Assembly: GCF_009768885.1 (NCBI RefSeq)
Contig: NZ_WSQA01000003.1
Span: 186,001-250,000, forward strand
Direction: 5' to 3'
Source of the DNA: Sphingobacterium humi
Lineage (GTDB): Bacteria; Bacteroidota; Bacteroidia; Sphingobacteriales; Sphingobacteriaceae
DNA: 64,000 bases
Part shown: in pieces, positions 24,859 to 34,444 of the stretch
Position numbering within the stretch: the first letter of the stretch is position 1
How the letters are laid out: each line of letters starts with the position of its first letter
Translations under genes and position numbers: made by a program
The notes under the pieces: model-generated
Told to the model about the DNA's origin: nothing
Databases searched by the model: none
What the model saw: the letters and a program-made list of their open reading frames with translations, nothing else

Positions 24859-26824
24859 GGTTTCTCCTTACTTGACTATGGTGCACTAATACGGAGCGTT
24901 CTTCTTTTGGCGCAAGGGCAGCTGACTTCAATGGCGCAGTTGTTTTATTCTTTGTTTGGGTACTGTCTTTTTTAACTTCGGGGGTCTTCGGCTTTTTAGG
25001 CTTCGGCAAGAGATTCGCATTGTACACCCGATCTTGAATATATTTCGGCAAGGAAATAGTATCCTTTAGGTATTTCTCTACCATCATGGAAGCGATAGGC
25101 GCGGCCCATGTTCCGCCATAGCCGGCATTCTCCACGAATACCGCGATAGCAATCTTCGGATTGTGTCGCGGTGCGAAGGCGAAGAATACAGCGTGGTTTT
25201 CGCCATGCGGATTCTGCACCGTTCCGGTCTTACCACACATCTCGATGCCTGTGATGCGGGATGCTGCGCCCGTACCACCTTGATTCACCGCCTGGCTCAT
25301 GCCTTCAATTACAGGTTCGTAATATTTAGCATCTACACCTGCGAAGATTTTCTCCGTGAATTCTTCTTTTACTATTCGTTTCTCCCCAATTCCTTTAATA
25401 AGGTGCGGTCGGTAATAGAATCCACGATTTGCCACAATAGCCATAATATTAGCCATCTGTAGTGGAGTAATCCCTAGTTCTCCCTGACCGATAGACAAGG
25501 AAATGTTATAGCTAGAGCGCCAGGATCCATTGCCATAGCGTTTGGTATAGAAATCAGATGTAGGGACTAAGCCAGGTTTTTCACCCGGAAGGTCGATACC
25601 TAAGCGATGTCCTAATCCGAATTTCCCTAAGGCTTCCTTCCAAAGGTCGTAGGCTTTCGGTCCGCTCAAGCCTCTGGAGTCGATCATCTTGGCATACACG
25701 TATCCGTAATAGGTATTACAGGACATCTTAATGGATTTCACCAAGCTGGTGGCTCCATCCACGTGGGTGCAGCGCATAATTGCTCGTCCACCGCCATAAC
25801 GATAGCCGCCGGGGCAATAGAATACCGTTTGTTCATTAATAACCCCTGCTTGCTGCCCGGTCAAAGCGGCTACAACTTTAAACACCGATCCCGGAGGATA
25901 GGAAGCTTGTATAGGCCGGATAAACATGGGCTTAGACTCATCGTGCAATAACTTCATGTAGTTATTGCCGAGTTCGCGGCCCACCATCAGGTTCGGATTG
26001 TAAGAAGGGCTACTCACAAAGGATAGAATTTCCCCTGTCGAGGGCTCGATAGCCACCACCGATCCTAATTTATTTTTCATCAGCCTTTCTGCCAATATTT
26101 GCAAGTCTTTATCCAGAGAGGATACCAAACCATCGCCTGTTACAGCCACCGTGTCGTATTTACCCTCCATAAAGCTGCCTTTCGGACGATTCAGGGCATC
26201 AACCATCTGGTTTTTCACGCCACGTTTTCCACGTAGTAAATCCTCGTAAGCACGCTCTACACCGGAGGCTCCGATATAGTCGCCGGGCCGATAGAAGCCA
26301 TCGGATTTCTTGATATCCCGTTCGTTTACCTCTTGGATATAGCCGAGAAACTGCGCGGCAATACTATCCGGATAACTGCGAACTGTCCGGTTCTGGTAAT
26401 AGAATCCCCGGAATTTATACAGGTGTTCCTGAAATTTAGCAAAGGTGGTCGAGCTGACCTGCTTCATAAACTGCGAAGCGCGGTAAGGGGAGTGAGCCCG
26501 TGCTTTCTGCATGCGGGTCTTGAAGTCGGTGCTATCAATGCCTAAGAGGTCGCAAAGCAACAGGGTGTCGATATCCTTCACCTCTCGCGGGGTGACCATA
26601 ATATCGTATACCGGTTCGTTCTGTACTAAAACTTGACCATTGCGGTCTAAGATGACCCCCCGGGCCGGGTATACAATCACCTTGCGCATCACGTTGTTAT
26701 TGGCCGACAGCAAGTAGCGGTCGTCAATAATCTGCAGGTAGAACAACCTCGCAATGATAACCAGGGCAATGGCTATAAAGATTCCTTGAATGACGTATTT
26801 ACGGTTAAAGAAACTGTTATTCAT
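24851..26824 (-). CDS. mrdA: Penicillin-binding protein 2, transpeptidase
   Basis: Class B PBP of the elongasome, 657 residues: a short cytoplasmic N-terminus, one transmembrane helix (residues ~13-30), a dimerisation/pedestal region, then the transpeptidase domain. Active-site motifs are SVFK (Ser313, Lys316), SCN (368-370) and KTG (532-534). The C-terminal ~50 residues are Lys/Pro/Thr-rich and probably disordered. It cross-links peptides in glycan made by RodA. It lies between mreD (22-nt gap) and rodA (8-nt overlap). Confidence 0.96.
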   Translation of the reverse strand: MNNSFFNRKYVIQGIFIAIALVIIARLFYLQIIDDRYLLSANNNVMRKVIVYPARGVILDRNGQVLVQNEPVYDIMVTPREVKDIDTLLLCDLLGIDSTDFKTRMQKARAHSPYRASQFMKQVSSTTFAKFQEHLYKFRGFYYQNRTVRSYPDSIAAQFLGYIQEVNERDIKKSDGFYRPGDYIGASGVERAYEDLLRGKRGVKNQMVDALNRPKGSFMEGKYDTVAVTGDGLVSSLDKDLQILAERLMKNKLGSVVAIEPSTGEILSFVSSPSYNPNLMVGRELGNNYMKLLHDESKPMFIRPIQASYPPGSVFKVVAALTGQQAGVINEQTVFYCPGGYRYGGGRAIMRCTHVDGATSLVKSIKMSCNTYYGYVYAKMIDSRGLSGPKAYDLWKEALGKFGLGHRLGIDLPGEKPGLVPTSDFYTKRYGNGSWRSSYNISLSIGQGELGITPLQMANIMAIVANRGFYYRPHLIKGIGEKRIVKEEFTEKIFAGVDAKYYEPVIEGMSQAVNQGGTGAASRITGIEMCGKTGTVQNPHGENHAVFFAFAPRHNPKIAIAVFVENAGYGGTWAAPIASMMVEKYLKDTISLPKYIQDRVYNANLLPKPKKPKTPEVKKDSTQTKNKTTAPLKSAALAPKEERSVLVHHSQVRRNHE

Positions 26825-26846
26825 GAATGAAATGACCGTAACAAAA

Positions 26847-27374
26847 TTAATTACCTAATAAGCGAGACTTCCTTTTGTAGAACAATAAACTCATCAACAT
26901 AATCAGAAGAATGGTAAAGATGCTGCTGAGCAAAATACTGAACAAGGTGCTCAGGTAGTTCGTGAAGCTGAAATATTCCACGTGCAACAATACCAAATGA
27001 TGAATTAATGTGCCAATGGAAATATAAGAAAAAAACCACTTATTTCCCATTATTCCTAAAGATGGGGTTTCAAAGGAGTTCTGCGCATCCACATCCAGAG
27101 TGATGTTGCAGAAGAAGGTGCGGAACCAAACTAAGGCCACACAGGCCGCCGCGTGTACACCCAAAGAGTCGTAAAACGCATCTACGGTTAAGCCTGTTAA
27201 AAAGGCAATCACGTATAAAATAAAGTTTGGGGTACTGATGGGCAGTAAAAAAATAAATAAAATATAGGGAAAGGGAGTCGCCAGATTGTAATAGCCAATA
27301 TTCTTGAATAAAACCACTTGCATGGCAATCAAGGCTATAAAGCGAATGATATTATAAATGATTACTCTACCCAT
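26847..27374 (-). CDS. mreD: Rod shape-determining protein MreD
   Basis: A 175-residue hydrophobic protein with about five to six transmembrane helices, recognised mainly by its position between mreC and mrdA and by its size. Sequence in this family is poorly conserved. It is thought to stabilise the MreC-PBP2 interaction in the elongasome. Its start overlaps the end of mreC by 8 nt, indicating coupled translation. Confidence 0.88.
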   Translation of the reverse strand: MGRVIIYNIIRFIALIAMQVVLFKNIGYYNLATPFPYILFIFLLPISTPNFILYVIAFLTGLTVDAFYDSLGVHAAACVALVWFRTFFCNITLDVDAQNSFETPSLGIMGNKWFFSYISIGTLIHHLVLLHVEYFSFTNYLSTLFSILLSSIFTILLIMLMSLLFYKRKSRLLGN

Positions 27375-28203
27375 TATTATCAGCGGTCTGCTCCTCCAAT
27401 TTATTTTTCTCGTCCTCTAACAAATCCTTAACCACGTACACATGATTAATATTACTGAAGTTCGTTCGTAATTTTATCCGCACATCCAGAAAGCTCTCGC
27501 CCGATTGAATACCGGTCTCTTCCACACTGCCAATTTCAATTCCTTTTGGAAACAAGGAAAATCCTGAAGTGTATACTTTCTGACCTTTCTGCACTTTCAC
27601 ATGATTCGGAATGTCTTTCACCATCGCAAAGCGCGGATCTACATTATTTCCCCAAACCAAGGATCCGAAGACATTGCTGGTGTCTAAGGTTACTGAAATC
27701 CGGGTATCCGGATGTAATAGCGATTGAATGGTACTAAAGTGAGGGGATACATTCAGGACAATGCCTACCACCCCGTTTGAAGTGATGACACCCAATCCTT
27801 TCTGAATCCCATCCTGACTGCCTTTATTGATCGTTACGAAATTGCTTTTTTGATGAATGCTGTTGTTCACCACTTCGCCCATAATGAAATGATAGCGATT
27901 GGCTTCAATAGAATCCACAAGCTGTATGCTGTCCAGCGTATCCTTCAAGATGTAGCCCTGCAATTGTTGTCGCAGCAATGCGTTTTCCTGCGCCAAGTTC
28001 TTGTTGGTTTCATCCAGGGCCAAATAGCTTTTCCAGGAATTCAACTTATCGTAGAAAGAACCGACAACCACATTGGAAGAGTTAATGAAGGAAGAACGTT
28101 GGTATCTGTTGTTTTGAACAACCAGGATGATGGCAACAGTAAAGAAGAGAACAAACCAAAAAAAGGCGTTATATCTAACCAAGAAAAGCCAAAGGTTTTT
28201 CAT
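27367..28203 (-). CDS. mreC: Rod shape-determining protein MreC
   Basis: A bitopic periplasmic scaffold of 278 residues. There is a single N-terminal transmembrane helix (FFWFVLFFTVAIILVV, residues ~14-29), a coiled-coil segment (about 60-85), and the paired beta-barrel domains with the family segments VTINKGSQDGIQKGLGVITSNGVVG and TSGFSLFPKGIEIGSV. It links MreB to PBP2 and RodA. It follows mreB after an 81-nt gap containing a strong hairpin and overlaps mreD. Confidence 0.93.
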   Translation of the reverse strand: MKNLWLFLVRYNAFFWFVLFFTVAIILVVQNNRYQRSSFINSSNVVVGSFYDKLNSWKSYLALDETNKNLAQENALLRQQLQGYILKDTLDSIQLVDSIEANRYHFIMGEVVNNSIHQKSNFVTINKGSQDGIQKGLGVITSNGVVGIVLNVSPHFSTIQSLLHPDTRISVTLDTSNVFGSLVWGNNVDPRFAMVKDIPNHVKVQKGQKVYTSGFSLFPKGIEIGSVEETGIQSGESFLDVRIKLRTNFSNINHVYVVKDLLEDEKNKLEEQTADNNG

Positions 28204-28224
28204 TATTGTTGTCTTTTAATAGCT

Positions 28225-28259
28225 ACGCGATATAACATTATGGAAACATTATATCGCGT
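28225..28259. other. Perfect 11-bp inverted repeat between mreB and mreC
   Basis: ACGCGATATAA (28225-28235) and TTATATCGCGT (28249-28259) are exact complements around a 13-nt loop. Neither strand has a following T-tract, so this is not a classical terminator. In the mreB-mreC mRNA it would form a stable hairpin and could set their relative expression, or it could be a DNA-binding site. Confidence 0.7.
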
Positions 28260-28284
28260 GCCGAATATGGATATCTTCCTTGTA

Positions 28285-29307
28285 TTACTGCATTAAGAAC
28301 TTGAAGCGACCGATATTTTTCAGGGCGATACCTGTACCACGTACCACCGCACGTAACGGATCTTCAGCCACATGAACCGGAAGCTTTGTTTTCGCTTGGA
28401 TACGTTTATCCAAGCCGCGTAACAAGGCACCACCACCTGTCAAGTAAATACCTGTTTGGTAAATATCGGCAGATAGCTCTGGCGGCGTAATTTCTAATGC
28501 TTTAAGAATAGCTTCTTCAATTTTGGAAATCGACTTGTCTAAACAGTGGGCAATCTCCGTATATGAAACGGTAATCTGTTTCGGAATACCGGTCATCAGG
28601 TCACGACCTTGAACCGCGAAATCTTCTGGTGGATCGGTCAGCTCTGGTAAAGCCGCACCCACTTCGATTTTAATTTTCTCCGCAGTACGGTCACCAATCA
28701 TAATGTTATGCTGACGACGAATATATTGAACGATGTCTGAATCGAAGTTATCTCCTGCAACACGAATCGATTGATCGCAAACGATACCCGATAAGGCGAT
28801 AACCGCAATCTCTGTGGTACCCCCACCGATATCGATGATCATGTTTCCTACAGGCTCTTCCACATCAATCCCGATCCCTACAGCTGCAGCCATGGGCTCA
28901 TGGATTAAATAGACTTCTTTGGCTCCAGCGATTTCTGCCGAGTCACGAACGGCACGTTTTTCCACCTCGGTAATACCCGATGGAATACATACCACCATTC
29001 GCAAGGAAGGGAAGAACCAGCTTTTACCGTTGTTTACCAACTTCACCATCCCACGAATCAGGTGCTCCGCCGCAGTAAAATCGGCAATCACCCCATCGCG
29101 TAACGGTCTGACGGTTTTAATATTATCGTGGGTTTTACCCTCCATTTGCATGGCCTGACGGCCAATCGCAATTACCTTATTTGTCGTGCGATCAAAGGCA
29201 ACAATCGAAGGTTCATCAACCACTACTTTATCATTATGAATGATTAGGGTGTTAGCTGTACCCAAGTCTATTGCAACTTCTTGCGTAAACCAATTAAAAA
29301 GCCCCAT
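28285..29307 (-). CDS. mreB: Rod shape-determining protein MreB
   Basis: Actin-like ATPase of 340 residues that forms membrane-bound filaments and guides the elongasome. The phosphate-1 motif (AIDLGTANTLI, residues ~12-22), the MIIDIGGGTTEIAVI phosphate-2 region, HEPMAAAVGIGI, and GGGALLRGLD adenosine motif are all present. First gene of the mreB-mreC-mreD-mrdA-rodA operon, with a good promoter at 29341-29374. Confidence 0.98.
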   Translation of the reverse strand: MGLFNWFTQEVAIDLGTANTLIIHNDKVVVDEPSIVAFDRTTNKVIAIGRQAMQMEGKTHDNIKTVRPLRDGVIADFTAAEHLIRGMVKLVNNGKSWFFPSLRMVVCIPSGITEVEKRAVRDSAEIAGAKEVYLIHEPMAAAVGIGIDVEEPVGNMIIDIGGGTTEIAVIALSGIVCDQSIRVAGDNFDSDIVQYIRRQHNIMIGDRTAEKIKIEVGAALPELTDPPEDFAVQGRDLMTGIPKQITVSYTEIAHCLDKSISKIEEAILKALEITPPELSADIYQTGIYLTGGGALLRGLDKRIQAKTKLPVHVAEDPLRAVVRGTGIALKNIGRFKFLMQ

Positions 29308-29340
29308 TTAGATGTGAAAGTATAATTTAAAATTTTTATG

Positions 29341-29374
29341 CAAACCTAATGAAAAAAAATGGTTATTGAACAAT
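29341..29374 (-). promoter_or_regulatory. Promoter of the mre operon
   Basis: On the minus strand ATTG (complement 29371-29374), 22-nt spacer and TAGGTTTG (complement 29341-29348) fit the Bacteroidota promoter. The start would lie about 25-30 nt before the mreB ATG. Confidence 0.65.
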
Positions 29375-29456
29375 CCTGCCGGCATAAAAATCATCTTTTA
29401 TCCCGCATTTCTATAATTTTTTTTCACCCGGTATTGCTAACGTATTCTCCTGATTT

Positions 29457-31121
29457 TTATTGTATAGAAACCCCGATATAATAGTTAAAACTGTCTACCT
29501 GCAAATCCTCTTTGTTATGGCCTTCCAGGCGTAGCGGTTTAAAACTTGTGGTCGGTTGCAGGCGGATCTTTTCGCCCGATTTTCCATACAGGTCAACCGG
29601 CATATCGAATCCAGAAACCTCCGCAATCCATCGGTAGATAAACTGACCTTCCTTGTTTTGGATAATCTCCAAGGTCGGGATGCTTTTGCGTCGAACATAT
29701 TGTTCAAAAACGCGGGTCAAATCAAGGCCTGTGCTGCTGTTCATGTAGCTCAAAATGTCGTTATAGTCTACGGTTTGATGGTAGAATTTCTTGTTCATGC
29801 CGCGCAAAACCTGCCGCCATTTCTCATCATCATCAAGGATGGTTCTGATCATGTTGTGCAGCACGCCGCCCTTGTTATACATATCGCCGGAACCTTCCTT
29901 GTTCACGTTTAGCGGGCCTTGTAAAGGCCTGTCGTTCAGGATGCCGCGTCGGTTTCCATTCACATAAGCCTGGCTCGCTTCCTTGCCATAGAAATAGTCG
30001 ATAAATAGGGCTTCCGAATAATTAGTGAAGCTTTCATGAATCCACATATCGCCCAAATCTTTGGCGGTAATGTTGTTGCCAAACCACTCGTGGCCCGACT
30101 CGTGCACCACGATAAAATCCCATTTTAAACCCCAACCTGTGCGCGAGCCATCATTGCCCAAATAGCCGTTTTTATAGCCGTTGCCATAGGCAATAACACT
30201 CTGGTGTTCCATGCCTAAATGGGCTGTTTCCACCAGTTTATAGCCATCTTCATAAAAAGGGTAAGGGCCAAACCAATGCTCAAAAGCCATAAGGGTTTCC
30301 TTGGCATTCTTTTGCAAGTGGGGCAGCTTGGCTTTATTCTCCTTCAATACGTAATAATCGAGGGTCAATTTGCCGCCTTCCCCGTTATAGGTTTCCCGAA
30401 GATGGGCATAGTCGGCAATGTTTAAGGCCACATTATAGTTATTAATCGGGTTTGCTACTTTCCAATGAAATTTACGGTAGCCATCCTTCAGGTCTTCGGT
30501 TTTCACCAATCGCCCGTTGGATACGTTCATTAAGCCTTTGGGTACCGCTACAGAGATCAGCATGCTGTCTACCTCATCCGATTGATGGTCTTTGTTGGGC
30601 CACCACACACTGGCACCCAAGCCTTGGCAGGCGGTTGCCACCCAGGGTTTTCCCTTGCTGTCTTTTTTCCAATCGAAACCACCATCCCAAGGCGCACGCG
30701 TGGCTTGGATAGGATGACCGGAATAATGCACCGTAAAAGAATCGACCTTGCCTTTCTCGATAAAGCCTGGGAACTCCACAAATACGGCGTTGTATTCCCG
30801 GCTGAAGGGGAGAGGTTTGCCCTGATACAGCACCTGATCTACCGAAAGGTTATCGAACAGGTCGAACTGTAATTTCTGGAATCGATCGACCGCTTTAAAC
30901 TTAAACAGGTTGCTGCCCGAAATAAATTTCTGATCAATATCCACTTTCACATCCAGGTGATAATATTGAATATCGTAACATGTGCGCAAAGGGGTCAGCT
31001 TGCCCCGCAGGGAGTCCGCTTTGGAGTAAATCTCCTTGGCCTTCATCAATTGCCCATGGGCGCTATTTATCAGCAGGCATAATAGGGCTGCCCAGCATAA
31101 ACGAAACGCTTTGTTGCTCAT
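29457..31121 (-). CDS. M1 family metallopeptidase, exported
   Basis: A 554-residue zinc aminopeptidase of the gluzincin M1 family. An N-terminal signal peptide (LCWAALLCLLINSAHG) predicts export to the periplasm or surface. The exopeptidase motif appears as GMEHQ (303-307), and the zinc site HESGH at residues 340-344 with the third ligand Glu363 (WIHESF). The N-terminal beta-saddle precedes the catalytic domain. It lacks the large C-terminal helical domain of PepN, as usual in this subgroup. Likely role: trimming peptides taken from outside. Confidence 0.93.
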   Translation of the reverse strand: MSNKAFRLCWAALLCLLINSAHGQLMKAKEIYSKADSLRGKLTPLRTCYDIQYYHLDVKVDIDQKFISGSNLFKFKAVDRFQKLQFDLFDNLSVDQVLYQGKPLPFSREYNAVFVEFPGFIEKGKVDSFTVHYSGHPIQATRAPWDGGFDWKKDSKGKPWVATACQGLGASVWWPNKDHQSDEVDSMLISVAVPKGLMNVSNGRLVKTEDLKDGYRKFHWKVANPINNYNVALNIADYAHLRETYNGEGGKLTLDYYVLKENKAKLPHLQKNAKETLMAFEHWFGPYPFYEDGYKLVETAHLGMEHQSVIAYGNGYKNGYLGNDGSRTGWGLKWDFIVVHESGHEWFGNNITAKDLGDMWIHESFTNYSEALFIDYFYGKEASQAYVNGNRRGILNDRPLQGPLNVNKEGSGDMYNKGGVLHNMIRTILDDDEKWRQVLRGMNKKFYHQTVDYNDILSYMNSSTGLDLTRVFEQYVRRKSIPTLEIIQNKEGQFIYRWIAEVSGFDMPVDLYGKSGEKIRLQPTTSFKPLRLEGHNKEDLQVDSFNYYIGVSIQ

Positions 31122-31142
31122 AATTTAATATAATTGGTTTGG

Positions 31143-32810
31143 CTATTCGCCTTTTTTACGCTTAAAATATTGTTCAATTTCAGGCAAGCTAAATGCATTT
31201 AAGCATTTATCAGCCGTCAATCCGCCTTTTCTTGCTACATACACGCCAAACTCCATATCCAAGAAGCCTTCCTTGCGGTGGGCATCCGGATTAATGGATA
31301 ATAGCACTCCTTTTTCCAACGCATATTGATGCCAACGCCAGTCTAAGTCCAAACGTAGCGGATTGGCATTAATCTCGATCACCACCTGATTGGCTGCGCA
31401 GGCATCAATTACTTTTTTATAGTCTATCGGATAGCCAGCCCGTGAAAGCAATAAACGACCCGTAGGGTGCCCCAAAATTGTTGTATAGGGGTTTTCAATG
31501 GCCTTAATTAAGCGGGCTGTTGCTTTTTCTTCTTCCATCTTCAGGTTGCCGTGGATGGAAGCCACCACGAAGTCGAATTTCGCTAAAATCTCATCTGGAT
31601 AATCAAGAGAGCCATCGCTCAGGATATCCGATTCGATGCCTTTGAAAATCTTGAAAGGAGCAAGACTTTGGTTCAAGGCGTCAATTTCCTGCCATTGGGC
31701 TTCCACGCGCTCAACGCTTAAGCCGTTCGCATAAACAGCCGTTTTCGAGTGGTCGCAAATGCCTAAATATTCCAAGTTCAACTCTTCCTTCAGGTAGAGC
31801 GCCATGTCTTTTAAGCTGTGTACACCATCACTGTAAGTCGAGTGGTTATGTAAAGATCCTTTTAAATCGCTGTAGCTTATCAAGCTTGGCAACCTGCCAT
31901 CTTTCGCTTGCGCTACCTCCTTGCCGCCTTCCCGCAGTTCCGGCTCCACATAAGCGAGGCCCAAGCTTGCGTATATGGCATCTTCGGTCGCTAAGGGTTT
32001 TATTTCTCCTAAGGCCTCCAGTTGGGCAATATGTTGTTTCGAACCGGTGGTCAATAGCTGCATTTTAGCAAAAAGATCCGGCTCACAGAAGAACAGTTTG
32101 AAGGGAATGCTGTTTTCATCCCGAAACTGAATATAGCCCTGTTCGGCCTCCACCTTCATTTCATGGTCTAAGGCCGTAACCGCCGCTAATAATAAGGCTT
32201 GCGGCGCATCGCTTAACAGCTCTACCTCCTGCAGTACTTCCGCTTTCCGACGGAAGTCTCCCGTATAGGAGATTCGGCTGCCACTAAGGCTTTCGCGCAG
32301 GGCCGCTATGGTTTTTTCTGCCGATTGCATCACTTTCGCAAAATGATACCAACCCTGATTGGCCATGGCAAATTCAATGGCTTTTTTTATATCCTCCTGC
32401 GTTTTCAGTCCAAACCCTTTGGCTTCCATCAAGCGGTTTTCATTGCAGGCATAGTAGAGTTCGCCAACCGACTCAATTTCCATATCCTGCCAAACAACCT
32501 GCACCTTTTTCGGACCCATGCCTTTAATTTTTAGCATCTCAATAATGCCTTCAGGCGTTTTCTCGCGTAACTTTTCCAATTCCGGAAATGTGCCGGTGGT
32601 TACGACCTGCAAAATGCGTTCGGCCGTACTTTTCCCAATATTTGGTTGTTCGCTCAGTTCTTCCAAGGTAGCACCCGATGCTGCGAAAGGTAGTTTGTCG
32701 ATACGAAAGGAGGCACTGGCCATAGCTTTGGTTCGAAAAGCGTTCTCATTATGTAGTTCCATCAATTGGCCGCATAATTTGAAAACTTTAGCTATGTCTT
32801 TATTTGTCAT
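31143..32810 (-). CDS. polX: DNA polymerase/3'-5' exonuclease PolX with PHP domain
   Basis: A 555-residue family X DNA polymerase fused to a PHP phosphoesterase. The N-terminal part holds the 8-kDa-like and helix-hairpin-helix regions (IGKSTAERIL, LKIKGMGPKKVQVVW near residue 93-107). The C-terminal PHP domain has HNHSTYSDGVHSL, GICDHSK, ASIHGN, IEINANP and NPDAH metal-ligand motifs. The palm segment between looks degenerate (LLSDAPQALLLAAVT lacks an obvious DxD pair), so polymerase activity is uncertain while the nuclease should be intact. Likely acts in base-excision repair. Confidence 0.9.
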   Translation of the reverse strand: MTNKDIAKVFKLCGQLMELHNENAFRTKAMASASFRIDKLPFAASGATLEELSEQPNIGKSTAERILQVVTTGTFPELEKLREKTPEGIIEMLKIKGMGPKKVQVVWQDMEIESVGELYYACNENRLMEAKGFGLKTQEDIKKAIEFAMANQGWYHFAKVMQSAEKTIAALRESLSGSRISYTGDFRRKAEVLQEVELLSDAPQALLLAAVTALDHEMKVEAEQGYIQFRDENSIPFKLFFCEPDLFAKMQLLTTGSKQHIAQLEALGEIKPLATEDAIYASLGLAYVEPELREGGKEVAQAKDGRLPSLISYSDLKGSLHNHSTYSDGVHSLKDMALYLKEELNLEYLGICDHSKTAVYANGLSVERVEAQWQEIDALNQSLAPFKIFKGIESDILSDGSLDYPDEILAKFDFVVASIHGNLKMEEEKATARLIKAIENPYTTILGHPTGRLLLSRAGYPIDYKKVIDACAANQVVIEINANPLRLDLDWRWHQYALEKGVLLSINPDAHRKEGFLDMEFGVYVARKGGLTADKCLNAFSLPEIEQYFKRKKGE

Positions 32811-32900
32811 GGTGATTTTCTTTTAAGGTTCTCAAAAATACAAATCTTAAAGGGAGGAAGGACTATAATGGCGGAATAATTTAGTTTGCTGCTTTTCGAC

Positions 32901-33062
32901 ATAAAAAAAATCCTGAGGCGGGGAACCTCAGGATTTTTACCAAACCAATTATTAACCTAAATTATGAAATTTTTACTCTTTTACTCTTTTGCTTTTTCTA
33001 CAGTTATAAACGCAAAGCTTATGCCTTTCGTACGTTTATCTTCTGCTATTAACATCTTTTAA
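32901..33062 (+). other. Hairpin with CGGGGAA loop, conserved-looking linker and 32-codon ORF
   Basis: TCCTGAGG (32911-32918) and CCTCAGGA (32926-32933) enclose CGGGGAA with A and T runs on either side. It is followed by CCAATTATTAACCTAAAT and an ATG at 32964 opening a 32-codon ORF (MKFLLFYSFAFSTVINA..., stop at 33060-33062) with a signal-peptide-like N-terminus. Loop and linker resemble the element at 11031-11070. It could be an sRNA, a leader, or a tiny gene; the hairpin could alternatively serve as a second terminator for ndh on the minus strand. Confidence 0.5.
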
Positions 33063-33074
33063 CAAAATCGCCCT

Positions 33075-33109
33075 AAAAAAACAAAAGTCTCACCCTGGGG
33101 TAAGACTTT
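33075..33109 (-). terminator. Intrinsic terminator of ndh
   Basis: On the minus strand AAAGTCTTACCC pairs with GGGTGAGACTTT (one G-U pair, two-base loop), followed by TTGTTTTTTT. It lies 21 nt after the ndh stop codon. Confidence 0.88.
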
Positions 33110-33130
33110 CATCCTTATGTTTCGTTTGTT

Positions 33131-34444
33131 TTATTGTTCAGTTTGCGGTACAACCGGTTTGCTGGGTTCCGGTCTGTTGTATTTATTAATGATCAAACGG
33201 ATACCGGAGTTCTTGGTTAAGAACTTAATGGTCCAGTTCACGAAGGTTACCAACCTGTTGCGGAATCCGAAAATGGAAACCAAGTGCACAAACATCCAGG
33301 TAGCCCAAGCTAGGAAGCCTTTCATATGAAAGTTGCCTAAGTCTACCACTGCTCTGGCACGACCCACAGTAGCCATCGATCCTTTATCGAAATACTTAAA
33401 GTTTTCGCTGCTTTGTTTGTTCAGGCTGTTCACGATATGGTTGGCCACGTATTTCCCTTGTTGTTGCGCCACGGGAGCAACACCCGGAAGGCCTCGCGGA
33501 TTCTCGTCGGTCATCAAGGCCGAAACGTCGCCAATGGCGTAGATATCATTTTCGCCTTCAACCCGACATTGCTCATCGATTTTAATACGATTGCCACGTT
33601 GGATAAGCTCTGGATTGATACCTGTTGGCATTTGACCCATCACACCAGCACCCCAGATCACGGTTTTTGTAGGAATCTGTTCGCCGGAAGATAGGGTTAC
33701 TGTATTGCCATCATAACCGTTTACCGTCGTGTTTAACACGATGTTTACGCCAAGTTCTTGTAAGTATCGCTCGGCATCGCGGGATGATTTCTCCGATAAG
33801 GCACCTAATATTTTACCGGTACCTTCCACTAAATGGACTTTCATTTCGTAGGAAGATAGCTCAGGATAATCTTTTTTCAACATGTGTTGCTGGTATTCCG
33901 CAATAGCGCCGGAAAGTTCAACCCCAGTAGGGCCACCACCAACCACCACAAAATTCAAATAACGTTCTCTGTCGGAAGCATTTTTACGCAAAACAGCTTC
34001 TTCCAGGTTCTGCAACAGGTAGCTACGGATATTTAAGGCTTCCACAATGTTTTTCATCGGTAAAGCATATTTTTCCACCTCCTTATTGCCAAAGAAATTC
34101 GATGTTGCACCGGTCGCAATTACCAAGTAATCGTAATCGTAGTCTGCAACAGAGGTTTGCACCACCTTGTTGGCCGCGTCGATATGCAATACTTCGGCTA
34201 AACGGAAACGGAAATTCTTCTGGTTTTTGAACATCTTCCGAATCGGAAAAGATATCGAATCGGAGGCTAATGTCCCTGTTGCCACTTGATACATTAAAGG
34301 TTGAAACGTGTGGTAATTGTTACGGTCTATTAATAAAACCTCCACCTCCTTGTTTTTCAGCTGGCGCGCTACTTCCACACCCCCGAATCCGGCTCCAATA
34401 ACGATAACTCTTGGAAAGTTTCTTTCAGAACGATTTAGCAACAT
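33131..34444 (-). CDS. ndh: Type II NADH dehydrogenase (NDH-2)
   Basis: A 437-residue FAD-containing oxidoreductase that passes electrons from NADH to menaquinone without proton pumping. The N-terminal FAD-binding VIVIGAGFGGVEVARQL (about residues 12-28) and the NADH-binding VVVGGGPTGVELSGAIAEY (about 166-184) Rossmann motifs are clear. Other signatures are IYAIGDVS and the quinone-site segment RGLPGVAPVAQQQGKYVA. The C-terminal ~70 residues with AWATWMFVHLVSIFGFRNRL form the membrane-anchoring part. Monocistronic with its own terminator. Confidence 0.93.
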   Translation of the reverse strand: MLLNRSERNFPRVIVIGAGFGGVEVARQLKNKEVEVLLIDRNNYHTFQPLMYQVATGTLASDSISFPIRKMFKNQKNFRFRLAEVLHIDAANKVVQTSVADYDYDYLVIATGATSNFFGNKEVEKYALPMKNIVEALNIRSYLLQNLEEAVLRKNASDRERYLNFVVVGGGPTGVELSGAIAEYQQHMLKKDYPELSSYEMKVHLVEGTGKILGALSEKSSRDAERYLQELGVNIVLNTTVNGYDGNTVTLSSGEQIPTKTVIWGAGVMGQMPTGINPELIQRGNRIKIDEQCRVEGENDIYAIGDVSALMTDENPRGLPGVAPVAQQQGKYVANHIVNSLNKQSSENFKYFDKGSMATVGRARAVVDLGNFHMKGFLAWATWMFVHLVSIFGFRNRLVTFVNWTIKFLTKNSGIRLIINKYNRPEPSKPVVPQTEQ

